A DNA stretch of 29,044 nt from an uncultured Collinsella sp. (GCA_900545995.1 URBM01000008.1:1-29044), one strand, 5' to 3'; shown: positions 7,192-15,302, counted from the stretch's first letter. Notes: generated by a model not told the origin, from the sequence alone. Made by a program: numbers and translations.

Positions 7192-8509
7192 TGAACGTGC
7201 TCCAAACGTGATGCAGGCCGGCGATGAACTTGTCGATGTCGGCCTTGTCGTTGTAGAAGGCCACGCTGGCGCGGCAGCAGGCAAGGTTCTCGACGCCCAG
7301 CCAGGTGAGCAGCGGCTGAGCGCAGTGGTGGCCGGCGCGGATGCAGACGCCGTCCATGTCCATGATGCTCGCGACGTCGTGCGGGTGAATTCCCTTGACG
7401 TTAAAGCTCACAACGCCGTGGTGGTTGTCCCAGTAGATGGAACCGATGATTTGGACAAAGTCGAGCTGCATGAGTTCGCCCATCAGATAGTGGACGAGTG
7501 CCTGCTCGCGGGCCTGGATGTTCTCGTAACCCACCGTGTTGACCAGGTAGTCGAGTGCCGCACCCGTGGCGAAGATGCCGGCGGCGTCCTGCGTGCCGGC
7601 TTCGAATTTCTCGGGGACGGGCGCCCAGACGGCGTCCTGCTCGGTGACCGAATCGATCATTTCGCCGCCGGTGAGCATGGGCGGCATGGCGTTGAGCAGG
7701 TCCATCTTGCCCCACAGCACGCCGATGCCCATGGGGCCCATGGCCTTGTGTGCGCTAAAGGCAAAGAAGTCGGCTCCCAGGTCGGCCACATCGACCGGCA
7801 TGTGCGGCAGCGACTGCGCGCCGTCGACGACCAGATAGCCGCCGTACTTGTGGACGAGCTTGCCGAGGTTCTTGACCGGGTTCTCGACGCCCAGCACGTT
7901 AGAAACCTGACCCACGGCCAGAATCTTGGTCTTGGGACCCACCTTGGCAAGAACCTCCTCGGTGGTGAGCTGGCCGGTCTTGGTAGGGTAGAGGTAGACG
8001 AGCTTGGCGCCGGTCTCGCGGCAGACCTGCTGCCACGGAATCAGGTTGGAGTGGTGCTCCATGATGGTGATGACGACCTCGTCACCGGGCTCGAGCACCG
8101 TGGGTGCAAAGCTCTTGGCGACCAGGTTGAGCGACTCGCTCGTGTTGCGGGTGAAGACGACCTCGTTGGCCTGGGCGGCGCCGATGAGGTCGGCGATCTG
8201 CTGGCGGACCTTCGCGATGGCATCGGTGGCCTCGACGGACAGCGAGTACAGGCCGCGCAGGGGGTTGGCGTTCATACGCTGGTAGAAGTCGCGCTCGGCG
8301 TCGAGCACGCAGGCGGGGCGCTGCGCGGTGGCGGCGCTATCGAGGAAGGCGATCTCGGGGTGCTGCTGGAACAGCGGGAACTGGCCCTTGTAGGGGTTGG
8401 TCTCGATGTCCACGGTGGGCCAGCCGCGCGAAGCCTCGTCGCTGGCGTCGAGCTCCATGGGCTCGGGGGCAGTACAGGTGTCGCATTTAACGTGCTCGGT
8501 GTCGATCAT
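7184..8509 (-). CDS. sufS: SufS, cysteine desulfurase (group II)
   Basis: A 441-residue PLP-dependent cysteine desulfurase. The PLP lysine lies in FFAFSAHKAMGPMG, with VVDGAQSLPHMPVDV holding the PLP-contacting Asp and Gln; the catalytic cysteine is in IRAGHHCAQPL. It mobilises sulfur from cysteine to SufU. ATG at 8509 overlaps the sufD stop as ATGA. Compared with typical SufS (about 405-410 residues) there is an N-terminal extension of roughly 35-40 residues that includes a CxxC (KCDTCTAPEP, Cys9 and Cys12); an alternative downstream start cannot be excluded but the ATGA coupling supports the long form. The remainder aligns with the family along its length. Confidence 0.95.
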   Translation of the reverse strand: MIDTEHVKCDTCTAPEPMELDASDEASRGWPTVDIETNPYKGQFPLFQQHPEIAFLDSAATAQRPACVLDAERDFYQRMNANPLRGLYSLSVEATDAIAKVRQQIADLIGAAQANEVVFTRNTSESLNLVAKSFAPTVLEPGDEVVITIMEHHSNLIPWQQVCRETGAKLVYLYPTKTGQLTTEEVLAKVGPKTKILAVGQVSNVLGVENPVKNLGKLVHKYGGYLVVDGAQSLPHMPVDVADLGADFFAFSAHKAMGPMGIGVLWGKMDLLNAMPPMLTGGEMIDSVTEQDAVWAPVPEKFEAGTQDAAGIFATGAALDYLVNTVGYENIQAREQALVHYLMGELMQLDFVQIIGSIYWDNHHGVVSFNVKGIHPHDVASIMDMDGVCIRAGHHCAQPLLTWLGVENLACCRASVAFYNDKADIDKFIAGLHHVWSTFNG

Positions 8510-9777
8510 GCGAGCTCCTCTTCAAAGTTGTCGATCAGGTTGTTGCCTAGGCGGACGACGGCGGCGCGGGTGCGCTCGTCGGTGGTGGAAAGTGCGGCGT
8601 CCTCCAGCTTGGCGCGGATGAACAGGTCCTCGGCGGCGTTTTGGTCAAGGCCGCGGCAGGCGAGGTAGAACAGCTGCTCGTCGCGGACGTGACCGATGGT
8701 GGCGCCGTGGTTGCCGGCGACGTCGTCCTCGTCGCAGAGAATGACGGGAACGGTCTTGTTGTCGACGCCCTTGTTGGCCAAAAGCACCGTCTCGCGCTCG
8801 GTGCCGGTTGCACCCTTGCAGCCGTGCACGAGGTCGATGGTGCCGCGGTAGACCTTCTTGGACGTGCCGGTCAGCACGCCGTTGGCGTCGATCTCGCACT
8901 CGGTCTTGCGACCGCGGTGGCGCAGCTCGTAGTTAAAGTCGCGCACCTGCTCTCGGGCGCCCAAGTAATCAGTATCGATGGTGACCTTGGCGGTATCGCC
9001 CAGCAGGTCGCCGGCAAGGCCGGTGGCGCTGGCGCCGGCACCCAGAACGGTGTGCTGCACGTTGACGCGCGCGCCCTCGTCCAGGAACAGGCCGGTGTCG
9101 TCGAGCGCGATCCAGCTATCGTCGAGCGTCTGCGTGCAGGTCACGTTGGCGGTGGCGTACTCGTGGGCGCACACACGTAGCACGGAGCCCACGACGCCTT
9201 GGCCGGCAACGGGGGAGTCCAGGGCTATGCGCAGGTCGAGCGTTGCCTGCGGACGGGCGACGACATCGATGGCGGCGACGGCCGCGGCAGCGTCGACGCC
9301 ACTCACGCGCACGGTAACCGTGGCGTGCTTGTATGCGGGCACATCGATGACGACGCGCTTGGTGGCGTGGTCGGCCAGGTAGGTGTAGGCAGCCTCGCCC
9401 ATGCCAGTCTCGAAGGCCTCGGCAGGGGAGAGCTCCTCCTCGAGCTTGATGGCGCCGGCCTGGTAGATGGAGGTGGCGGGCACGTCGAGCTCGGTCTCGG
9501 GCGTGATGCGGGCGCGGTCGGCGGCGTCGCCGGGGGCGGAGGCGCGGCGCTCGGGGAAGCGCTCGGCCATGGTGTCCATGGCGGCTTCGAACGCGTCTGC
9601 CACGCCAGTAAACTGCTCGTCCAAGCCCTCGACCTCAACGGCCTCGGTGGGAGCGGCGGCAAGCTCGTCAGAGAGCTCGAGCTTGGTCTGATTCATCTTC
9701 AGCCAGCCCCAAGTGGCAGCCGGCATCGCATTGACCTGCTCAAGGGTGGTAGCAGCGGTGTTCGTGGTCTGTTTCAT
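8506..9777 (-). CDS. sufD: SufD, Fe-S cluster assembly subunit
   Basis: A 423-residue SufD-type protein. The C-terminal half has the SufB/SufD core: LRHRGRKTECEI, KVYRGTIDLVHGCKGATGTE, then the hallmark DVAGNHGATIGHVRDEQLFYLACRGL, in which the histidine of NHGATIGH corresponds to the residue important for cluster building at the SufB-SufD interface. The N-terminal 150 residues are variable, as is usual. It forms the SufBC2D scaffold complex in the cytoplasm. The start codon overlaps the sufB stop (TAATG) and its own stop overlaps sufS (ATGA), so all three are translationally coupled. Confidence 0.93.
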   Translation of the reverse strand: MKQTTNTAATTLEQVNAMPAATWGWLKMNQTKLELSDELAAAPTEAVEVEGLDEQFTGVADAFEAAMDTMAERFPERRASAPGDAADRARITPETELDVPATSIYQAGAIKLEEELSPAEAFETGMGEAAYTYLADHATKRVVIDVPAYKHATVTVRVSGVDAAAAVAAIDVVARPQATLDLRIALDSPVAGQGVVGSVLRVCAHEYATANVTCTQTLDDSWIALDDTGLFLDEGARVNVQHTVLGAGASATGLAGDLLGDTAKVTIDTDYLGAREQVRDFNYELRHRGRKTECEIDANGVLTGTSKKVYRGTIDLVHGCKGATGTERETVLLANKGVDNKTVPVILCDEDDVAGNHGATIGHVRDEQLFYLACRGLDQNAAEDLFIRAKLEDAALSTTDERTRAAVVRLGNNLIDNFEEELA

Positions 9778-11189
9778 TATCCGATCGCTCCTTCCATCTC
9801 GAGCTTGATCAGGTTGTTCATCTCGACGGCGTACTCCAGCGGCAGCTCCTTGGAGATCGGGTTGGCAAAGCCGTTGACGATCATGGTACGGGCCTCTTCC
9901 TCCGAGATACCGCGGCTCATCAGGTAGAACACCTTATCGTCGCCGATGCGGCCGATGGTGGCCTCGTGGCCGATGTCGACGTTCTTGGCGCGGATGTCCA
10001 TGGCCGGAATAGTGTCGGAGCGGCTTTGGTCGTCGAGCATCAGCGACTGGCAGCTCACGGTTGCCTTGGAGCCCTCGGCCTTGGGCGTGGCAACGATAGA
10101 GCTGCGGAAGGTCTGGATACCGCCGCTCTTAGAGATGCCCTTGGTCTCGACGGTTGCCGAGGTATCGGGTGCGTTGAGCACGACCTTGCAGCCGGTATCG
10201 AGGTTCTGACCGGCGCCGGCAAAGGTGATGCCGGTAAAGCTCGACCGGGCGCGGCGGCCGTTGAGCACGCTCATGGGGTAGAGGTAGCCCACGTGGCTGC
10301 CGAAGGAGCCGCTGATCCACTCGATGTCGCCGTCCTCGTCCACGCGCGCACGCTTGGTGTTGAGGTTGTACATGTTCTTGGACCAGTTCTCGATGGTCGA
10401 GTAGCGCAGGTGCGCGCGCTTGCCCACAAAGAGCTCGACGGCGCCGGCGTGGAGGTTGGCCACGTTGTACTTGGGCGCGGAGCAACCCTCGATAAAGTGC
10501 AGGTCGGCATCGTCCTCGACAATGATGAGCGTGTGCTCAAACTGGCCAGCGCCCTTGGCGTTAAGGCGGAAGTAGCTCTGCAGCGGGAAGTCCAACTTGG
10601 TGCCCTTGGGCACGTAGACAAACGAGCCGCCCGACCACACGGCGCCGTGCAGGGCCGCAAACTTGTGGTCGGTGGGCGGGATGAGCGTCATGAATTTCTC
10701 GTGGATGAGCGGCTCCCACTGCGGATCGTGCAGGGCTTCCTCAATACCGGAGTAGACGATGCCCATCTTGGACGCCGTGTCCTGCATGTTGTGGTAGACC
10801 AGCTCGGAGTCGTACTGCGCGCCGACGCCCGCCAGGTAGCTGCGCTCGGCCTCGGGGATGCCCAGGCGCTCAAAGGTGTTCTTGATGTCGTCGGGCACCG
10901 ACTCCCAGTCGTGCTTTTGGTCGGTGTTGGGCTTGACGTAGGTGACGATGTTGTCCATGTCCAGGCCCTCGATGGAGGGGCCCCACGTCGGGTCGGGAAA
11001 ACGATTGAAGATCTCGAGGGACTTGAGGCGCAGGTCGAGCATCCACTGCGGCTCGTCCTTTTTGGCGCTGATCTCGCGCACGATGTCGGGCGTGATGCCG
11101 GCGTCGAGGCGCTCGAATCCCTCCTCGCCATAGGTGAAGTCGTAGAGGCTGCGGTCGATGTCCGCGACCTCGGTGCGGTTCTTGGTCAT
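9777..11189 (-). CDS. sufB: SufB, Fe-S cluster scaffold subunit
   Basis: A 470-residue SufB, full family length. Recognisable blocks include KDEPQWMLDLRLKSLEIF, GVGAQYDSELVYHN, KGTKLDFPLQSYFRLN, FIEGCSAPKYNVANLHAGAV, and the C-terminal ATVSCQSLMLDDQSRSDTIP and NVDIGHEATIGRIGDDKVFYL; the cysteine of the SCQSLM block and the glutamate of HEATIGRI are the residues tied to cluster assembly in the family. ATG follows AAAGGGG, 12 nt after the sufC stop. Main scaffold subunit of SufBC2D. Confidence 0.96.
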   Translation of the reverse strand: MTKNRTEVADIDRSLYDFTYGEEGFERLDAGITPDIVREISAKKDEPQWMLDLRLKSLEIFNRFPDPTWGPSIEGLDMDNIVTYVKPNTDQKHDWESVPDDIKNTFERLGIPEAERSYLAGVGAQYDSELVYHNMQDTASKMGIVYSGIEEALHDPQWEPLIHEKFMTLIPPTDHKFAALHGAVWSGGSFVYVPKGTKLDFPLQSYFRLNAKGAGQFEHTLIIVEDDADLHFIEGCSAPKYNVANLHAGAVELFVGKRAHLRYSTIENWSKNMYNLNTKRARVDEDGDIEWISGSFGSHVGYLYPMSVLNGRRARSSFTGITFAGAGQNLDTGCKVVLNAPDTSATVETKGISKSGGIQTFRSSIVATPKAEGSKATVSCQSLMLDDQSRSDTIPAMDIRAKNVDIGHEATIGRIGDDKVFYLMSRGISEEEARTMIVNGFANPISKELPLEYAVEMNNLIKLEMEGAIG

Positions 11190-11201
11190 TGCGTCGCCCC
11201 T

Positions 11202-12002
11202 TTACGCCTGCTGCTCGGCAGCGGCAGACTCGGCCTGGGCGCGCTGCTCGGCGGCCTCGCGCTCGAAGGTCTCAAAGCCGTTCTTGTCGATCCAGGGGAT
11301 GAGCGAGGCGTCGTCCTCGCGCACGATGTGGCCCTTGACCATAACGTGGACGCGGTCGACATCCAGGTGCTCCAAAATGCGCGTGTTGTGCGTGATGATG
11401 AGCATGGAGCCGTCGCAGCTCTTGCGATACGCGTCCATGCCGTGGCTGACGGTGGACAGGGCGTCGACGTCCAGGCCGGAGTCAGTCTCGTCCAGGATGG
11501 CGAGCTTGGGCTGCAGCAGCAAAAGCTGGAGCATCTCGACCTTCTTTTTCTCGCCGCCCGAGAAGCCCACGCCCAGCTCACGGTTGAGGTAGGCGGTATC
11601 CATGTTGAGCTCGGCCGCGAGTTCCTTGACGCGACGGCGGAACTCCTTGCCCTTCATCTCCAGGCCGGGGCGGCCGGCGATGCTGGCGCGCAAAAAGCTC
11701 GACAGCGGCACGCCCGGAATCTCGACCGGGGCCTGGAAGCTCAGGAACAGGCCGGCGCGCGAGCGCTTGTCGGTGGTGAGCTCGGTGATGTCCTGGCCGT
11801 CAAAGACGATGCGGCCGTCGTTGACCGTGTAAACGGGGTCGCCCATGACCAGGTGGCCGAGGGTGGACTTGCCGGCGCCGTTGGGTCCCATCAGCACGTG
11901 GGTCTCGCCGGCGGCGACGTTAAGGTTGACGTTGTGGAGGATGGTCTTCTCGTCCACGGAGGCGGTCAGACCTTCGATGGAAAGCAGCGGATTTGCGCTC
12001 AT
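11202..12002 (-). CDS. sufC: SufC, Fe-S assembly ATPase
   Basis: A 266-residue ABC-type ATPase. Walker A GPNGAGKST (about 39-47), Q-loop LSFQAPVEIPGV, ABC signature GFSGGEKKKVE, Walker B LAILDETDSGLDVDAL and switch histidine LIITHNTRIL are all intact; the SGGEKKK form and EIPGV are characteristic of SufC. ATG at 12002 follows AGAGAGGGA; an ATG ten codons upstream lacks a ribosome site. A 15-20 residue Ala/Gln/Glu-rich C-terminal tail exceeds the common length. First gene of the operon, driven from the shared rrf2-suf intergenic region. Confidence 0.96.
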   Translation of the reverse strand: MSANPLLSIEGLTASVDEKTILHNVNLNVAAGETHVLMGPNGAGKSTLGHLVMGDPVYTVNDGRIVFDGQDITELTTDKRSRAGLFLSFQAPVEIPGVPLSSFLRASIAGRPGLEMKGKEFRRRVKELAAELNMDTAYLNRELGVGFSGGEKKKVEMLQLLLLQPKLAILDETDSGLDVDALSTVSHGMDAYRKSCDGSMLIITHNTRILEHLDVDRVHVMVKGHIVREDDASLIPWIDKNGFETFEREAAEQRAQAESAAAEQQA

Positions 12003-12066
12003 GCTGTCCCTCTCTGTATATGGTGTACTCATAGGTGTACTAAACCCTAGGAATCTTCTCGGAATA

Positions 12067-12094
12067 AAGTTACTATGGGTTCGGCGTTAGTCAA
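12067..12094 (-). promoter_or_regulatory. Candidate suf operon promoter
   Basis: On the minus strand TTGACT (12089-12094) is separated by 16 bp from TAACTT (12067-12072), giving a leader of about 55-60 nt before the sufC ATG. The two dyads lie 38 bp and more upstream of this -35, compatible with control from upstream. Assigned by consensus only. Confidence 0.45.
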
Positions 12095-12131
12095 GGGAAA
12101 ACCCGACTAATCCACTCGACTTTTCAAATTC

Positions 12132-12162
12132 TGGGACAAAATAACCTGTTGTGTTTGTCCCA
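12132..12162. promoter_or_regulatory. 31-bp dyad operator candidate 1 (TGGGACA-N17-TGTCCCA)
   Basis: TGGGACA (12132-12138) and TGTCCCA (12156-12162) are perfect 7-bp inverted arms around a 17-bp centre. The arm arrangement and length recur exactly at 12176-12206. It overlaps TTGTGT (12149-12154), which could be the -35 of the rightward rrf2 promoter (spacer 15, -10 TAAATT at 12170-12175). A likely binding site for the Rrf2 regulator encoded next door. Confidence 0.65.
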
Positions 12163-12175
12163 CTTACTTTAAATT

Positions 12176-12206
12176 TGGGACAAACAAACCTGGTTATGTT
12201 GTCCCA
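12176..12206. promoter_or_regulatory. 31-bp dyad operator candidate 2 (TGGGACA-N17-TGTCCCA)
   Basis: Same architecture as the first dyad, with arms at 12176-12182 and 12200-12206 and an additional internal AACC-T-GGTT dyad (12187-12195). Its centre is 44 bp from the first, about four helical turns, so the two sites face the same side of the DNA. It lies just downstream of a candidate rrf2 -10, where binding would block rrf2 transcription. Confidence 0.65.
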
Positions 12207-12226
12207 GATGCGATGGGAGGGTAGGT

Positions 12227-12658
12227 ATGCTCATTTCTTCCAAGGGCCGCTATGCCCTCCGTCTGATGATCTATATCGCAGCGCTTGGTGACGCCGAGGG
12301 CAAGATTGCCCTTCGCGAGGTCGCTGACCGCGAGCATATTTCACAAAAGTATTTGGAGCAGCTGGTTCGTCCGCTCATGAAGGCGGGCCTGCTTAGGAGC
12401 GTGCGCGGTAAGGGCGGCGGCTACATGATGGCGAAGGACCCGGCCGAGGTGCGCGCCGGCGACATCCTGCGTGCCGTCGAGGGCAGCACGGCTCCGGTGG
12501 CGTGCGATGGCATCGACAACAGCTGCACCCGCAGCGATTTGTGCTCGACCGTCAAGTTCTGGCGCGGTTTGGACGACGTGATCGAAAAGTACGTCGACGG
12601 CGTGACGTTGGCCGACCTGGCCGCCGTCCCCGAAATCAACTTTGACATTAAGCTGTAG
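12227..12658 (+). CDS. Rrf2-family regulator, IscR/SufR-like Fe-S sensor
   Basis: A 143-residue Rrf2 protein. The winged helix occupies residues 1-75 (SSKGRYALRLMIYIA; recognition helix ISQKYLEQLVRPLMKAGLL; wing SVRGKGGGYMMAK). Three cysteines, Cys93, Cys100 and Cys106 (ACDGIDNSCTRSDLC), match the cluster-binding loop of IscR-type members; the histidine that is the fourth ligand in E. coli IscR is not seen at the usual place. Start ATG follows GGGAGG. It is divergent from sufC across a 224-bp region with two dyads, so it very likely senses Fe-S status and controls suf and itself. The MntA/HepT pair begins 8 nt after its stop and probably shares its transcript. Confidence 0.9.
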   Translation: MLISSKGRYALRLMIYIAALGDAEGKIALREVADREHISQKYLEQLVRPLMKAGLLRSVRGKGGGYMMAKDPAEVRAGDILRAVEGSTAPVACDGIDNSCTRSDLCSTVKFWRGLDDVIEKYVDGVTLADLAAVPEINFDIKL

Positions 12659-12666
12659 GGGTGCAA

Positions 12667-12954
12667 ATGGCATCTCTCGACAAGGTGTACAAGCAAATCG
12701 AAGTTTTTGCTCGGGAATGTGACGCCGAGAAGGTCGTGTTGTTTGGTTCTCGTGCTCGAGGCGACAACTTGCCCAAGAGCGATATTGACATCGCCGTAGC
12801 AGGTTGCCGGGATTTCGGCCGTTTCTCATATTTGATCGAGGAACATCTTGATACTCTTTTAGATGTAGATGTCGTCAATCTCGACGAGTCCCTCTCGCAG
12901 CAATTGCTCGATGAGATTGCCAGGGATGGTGTGATTCTGTATGAAAAAATATGA
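12667..12954 (+). CDS. mntA: MNT-type minimal nucleotidyltransferase (MntA-like antitoxin)
   Basis: A 95-residue minimal nucleotidyltransferase. The catalytic signature VVLFGSRARG...KSDIDIAV places Gly27-Ser28 and Asp39/Asp41, with the third acidic residue in DVDVV (about Asp68), so the metal site looks intact. In characterised MntA-HepT pairs this enzyme adds AMP to a tyrosine of the HEPN toxin and neutralises it. I prefer ATG 12667 because AGGGG lies six bases upstream; a GTG two codons earlier is inside that spacing. It follows the rrf2 stop by 8 nt and its end overlaps the HEPN gene by 14 nt. Base composition falls toward AT compared with suf, suggesting acquisition. Confidence 0.88.
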   Translation: MASLDKVYKQIEVFARECDAEKVVLFGSRARGDNLPKSDIDIAVAGCRDFGRFSYLIEEHLDTLLDVDVVNLDESLSQQLLDEIARDGVILYEKI

Positions 12955-13360
12955 GAACTTTGTTAGCGCCTTGGCGAATCTTGAGGATGCGCCCAATCAG
13001 GATCTCAACAATGATTTTGTTCAGAGTGGATTGATTAATAAGTTCAATCTTCAATTTGAACTGAGCTGGAAGCTCCTTAAGCGTCTGCTCGAGTATGAGG
13101 GCGCCACGCTTGCCGCGTCGGGGTCTCCTCGTGCCATCGTGAAGGAGTCGTACCGATTCTACGACTTTATTGATGAGGCGGCCTGGCTAGACATGCTCAG
13201 AGACCGCAATACGAACGTCCATATCTACGACAACAAGCTCGCTCAAGATTTGATTCAGCGCATCTTGAACGTCTATATCCCCGCTTTCTGTCAGTTGAGG
13301 GACGGGCTGATGGAGCGATACGGCGAGCTTCTGATGGCGCCCGACGACCAGTTTGTTTAA
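12941..13360 (+). CDS. hepT: HEPN-family toxin (HepT/HI0074-like)
   Basis: A 139-residue all-helical protein of the HI0074 family (formerly called nucleotidyltransferase substrate-binding proteins). LQFELSWKLLKRLLEYEG is the family's first conserved helix; DRNTNVHIYD supplies the complete RX4HXY ribonuclease/AMPylation motif (Arg89, His94, Tyr96). HEPN toxins of this type cleave RNA unless the tyrosine is AMPylated by the MNT partner. The start codon lies 14 nt inside the upstream gene, ensuring coupled synthesis. Both partners keep catalytic residues, so the module appears functional. Confidence 0.88.
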   Translation: MKKYENFVSALANLEDAPNQDLNNDFVQSGLINKFNLQFELSWKLLKRLLEYEGATLAASGSPRAIVKESYRFYDFIDEAAWLDMLRDRNTNVHIYDNKLAQDLIQRILNVYIPAFCQLRDGLMERYGELLMAPDDQFV

Positions 13361-13403
13361 TTCCTTAAGATTTCGCGGAGGGTTGTTGCCGTTTACCGAG
13401 GGG

Positions 13404-13415
13404 TTGTTGTGCAAC
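13404..13415. promoter_or_regulatory. TTGTTGTGCAAC motif, copy 1, in a near-palindrome
   Basis: The 12-mer sits in an inverted repeat, GTTGTTG (13403-13409) and CAACAAC (13412-13418) with a 2-bp spacer, about 70 bp before the surface-protein start. An extra GTTGTTG half lies at 13382-13388. The identical 12-mer recurs at 15336-15347 ahead of the next gene. It may be an operator; function unknown. Confidence 0.35.
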
Positions 13416-13488
13416 AACGGGCGAGCTGCAATACTTATTTTTATCTTTGCAAACTGAACTTTAACTACACCAATGCAGGGAGGATCTT

Positions 13489-15270
13489 ATGCAGCCCAAG
13501 CATTCTGCTATTGTCGCGGGCCTGACGTTGGCGCTTTCGTTTGGCGCCGTTTCCGCGCCGGCACCCGCCGCTGCCGAGGAGCCCACGCCGGGCGTTGCCT
13601 CGGATGCCACCGATATCGATAAGGGTCTCTACACCCAGCAGTCCTTCTCAGGCGTGCTGAGGTCGGTCCAGGGCGTTTCGTTTGTCAACGTGACTCCCGA
13701 GATGAAGTACTTTACCAAGTACGAGAGCCATGGTAACTACAACCAGGGCTTTTCGTACGGTGACGGCTATAACGCGTTGGGCTATTACCAGTTCGACCGC
13801 CGCTGGTCGCTCATTCCGTTTATGAAGCAGGTCTACAACTACAGCCCCGAAAAATACAGCATGCTCAAGGATGCGATTGATCGCGGCAGCGAGATTTCCA
13901 ACACGAGCAATGCCATGTACGAGAACGGTCAGCTCACCGAGTTGGGCCGTATTGCGCAGGAGGCCTTCCAGGGTGCTTACAACACCGATCCTGTTGAGTT
14001 CTCAGCACTTCAAGATGCTTATGCGTACAACTCGTACTATGCGGTGACCGAGGCGTGGCTCAAGAGCGGCCTGGGTATTGATATTTCGGGCCGCGCCGAC
14101 TGCGTCAAGGGCATGGTGTGGAGCATTACCAACATGTGCGGCACTGGTGGCTGCAGGGACTTTTTCCGCTGGGCGAATCTTTCCAACGATATGTCCGATC
14201 GCGAGTTTGTGACGGCGCTTTCCTACAGCGTGGTCAATAACGTGGCGACCAAGTATTCGAGCCAACCCCAGTATCATGAGGGCTGGAAGAACCGCTACCG
14301 CAACGAGCTGAAGGACTGCTTGGTTTATATCGCCGAGGACGAGGCCGCTGCCGCTGCGACGCCCGTGCAGCCCGAGCCTACGCCGGCGCCCTCGCCGACG
14401 CCTGATTCGAATGACGGCTCGAGTGACGATGCCAACGATGACAGGATGGATGCGCCCTCGACCGATGCTGACGGTAATGGCTCTGCTGGTGGCGCTATCA
14501 ACGACGGTTCCACCTCGAACGGCTCCGATTCGAACGGCTCTGCTGCGGGCGATTCGTCTTCAAGCTCTGCCGGCAATACGGGCAGCGCCGCCTCTGGTTC
14601 GACCGACGCTGGTTCCTCTGACTCTTCCACTGGCTCGAGCGATTCTTCCGCCGATACTGGTTCTAGCAATGACTCTAACACTGGCGCCGCTTCTGATTCC
14701 GACGCTTCCAAGGACGACTCGAATAAGGCGCCGGACGCTCCCGTTGCTTCGCCGGACAAGAAGCCTTCTTTCTCCGTGCAGCTTGGTTCTACGCTGGGCT
14801 CTTCGCTGATGGCTGGCGTCAATAATGGCTCGACCCAGAACAAGGACAATTCTGATCAGGTTTCCACGGAAAAGACCGAGGCCGCAAAGGGCGACTCCAA
14901 GGACAAGGCTTCCGAGAAGACCGAATCTGATAAGGGTTCTAGCTCTGAGGAGAAGGACGACAAATCCGCTCAGAAGAAGGACGAGAGCAAGACCGAGGGC
15001 GAAAAGAAACAGCCCGAAGACGACGACAAGAGCGGTGCTGACAACCAGGTCCAAGAGCAAAATGACTCCAAGACGGTGACCACTACAACCACGACGACTA
15101 CAACGACCAAGTCATCTGGCGGTAACATGCCCAAGACGGGCGACCTTATCGTTATGGCGAGCCTTGCCAGTGCAAGCTTGGCCACACTGGGCGCTACGTC
15201 TATCGTAAGTGGTAAGCATAAGCTCGATCAGCAGAAGAAAGCTTCTGGGGAGGACGGCTCGGAGGAGTAG
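13489..15270 (+). CDS. Sortase-anchored surface protein with lysozyme-like N-terminal region
   Basis: A 593-residue secreted protein. A signal peptide (KHSAIVAGLTLALSFGAVSA, cleavage probably near residue 29) precedes a folded region of about residues 50-275 with KYFTKYESHGNYNQG and GYNALGYYQFDRRWSLIPF. The isolated Glu79 in a YESHG context and the following aromatic YYQFD look like a lysozyme/transglycosylase-like catalytic region, but I cannot name the family. A Pro-rich hinge, then about 130 residues of Ser/Asp/Gly/Asn low complexity, about 110 residues of Lys/Glu/Asp, and a run of ten Thr (531-540) form a wall-spanning stalk. The C-terminus has MPKTG (547-551), a hydrophobic span and a basic segment, a class-A-like sorting signal with Met instead of Leu. 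ATG follows GGGAGG. Confidence 0.82.
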   Translation: MQPKHSAIVAGLTLALSFGAVSAPAPAAAEEPTPGVASDATDIDKGLYTQQSFSGVLRSVQGVSFVNVTPEMKYFTKYESHGNYNQGFSYGDGYNALGYYQFDRRWSLIPFMKQVYNYSPEKYSMLKDAIDRGSEISNTSNAMYENGQLTELGRIAQEAFQGAYNTDPVEFSALQDAYAYNSYYAVTEAWLKSGLGIDISGRADCVKGMVWSITNMCGTGGCRDFFRWANLSNDMSDREFVTALSYSVVNNVATKYSSQPQYHEGWKNRYRNELKDCLVYIAEDEAAAAATPVQPEPTPAPSPTPDSNDGSSDDANDDRMDAPSTDADGNGSAGGAINDGSTSNGSDSNGSAAGDSSSSSAGNTGSAASGSTDAGSSDSSTGSSDSSADTGSSNDSNTGAASDSDASKDDSNKAPDAPVASPDKKPSFSVQLGSTLGSSLMAGVNNGSTQNKDNSDQVSTEKTEAAKGDSKDKASEKTESDKGSSSEEKDDKSAQKKDESKTEGEKKQPEDDDKSGADNQVQEQNDSKTVTTTTTTTTTTKSSGGNMPKTGDLIVMASLASASLATLGATSIVSGKHKLDQQKKASGEDGSEE

Positions 15271-15302
15271 CCTCTTGGTTGCTAGATAACTAAAGAGTTG
15301 GG

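Noticed and set aside
7151..8668. 505-codon plus-strand open frame over sufS
   Set aside because: Antisense shadow of sufS/sufD; the minus-strand frame has complete family motifs and overlap-coupled starts.
9966..12050. 694-codon plus-strand open frame over sufB/sufC
   Set aside because: Antisense shadow created by GC-ending codon bias; no recognisable domain.
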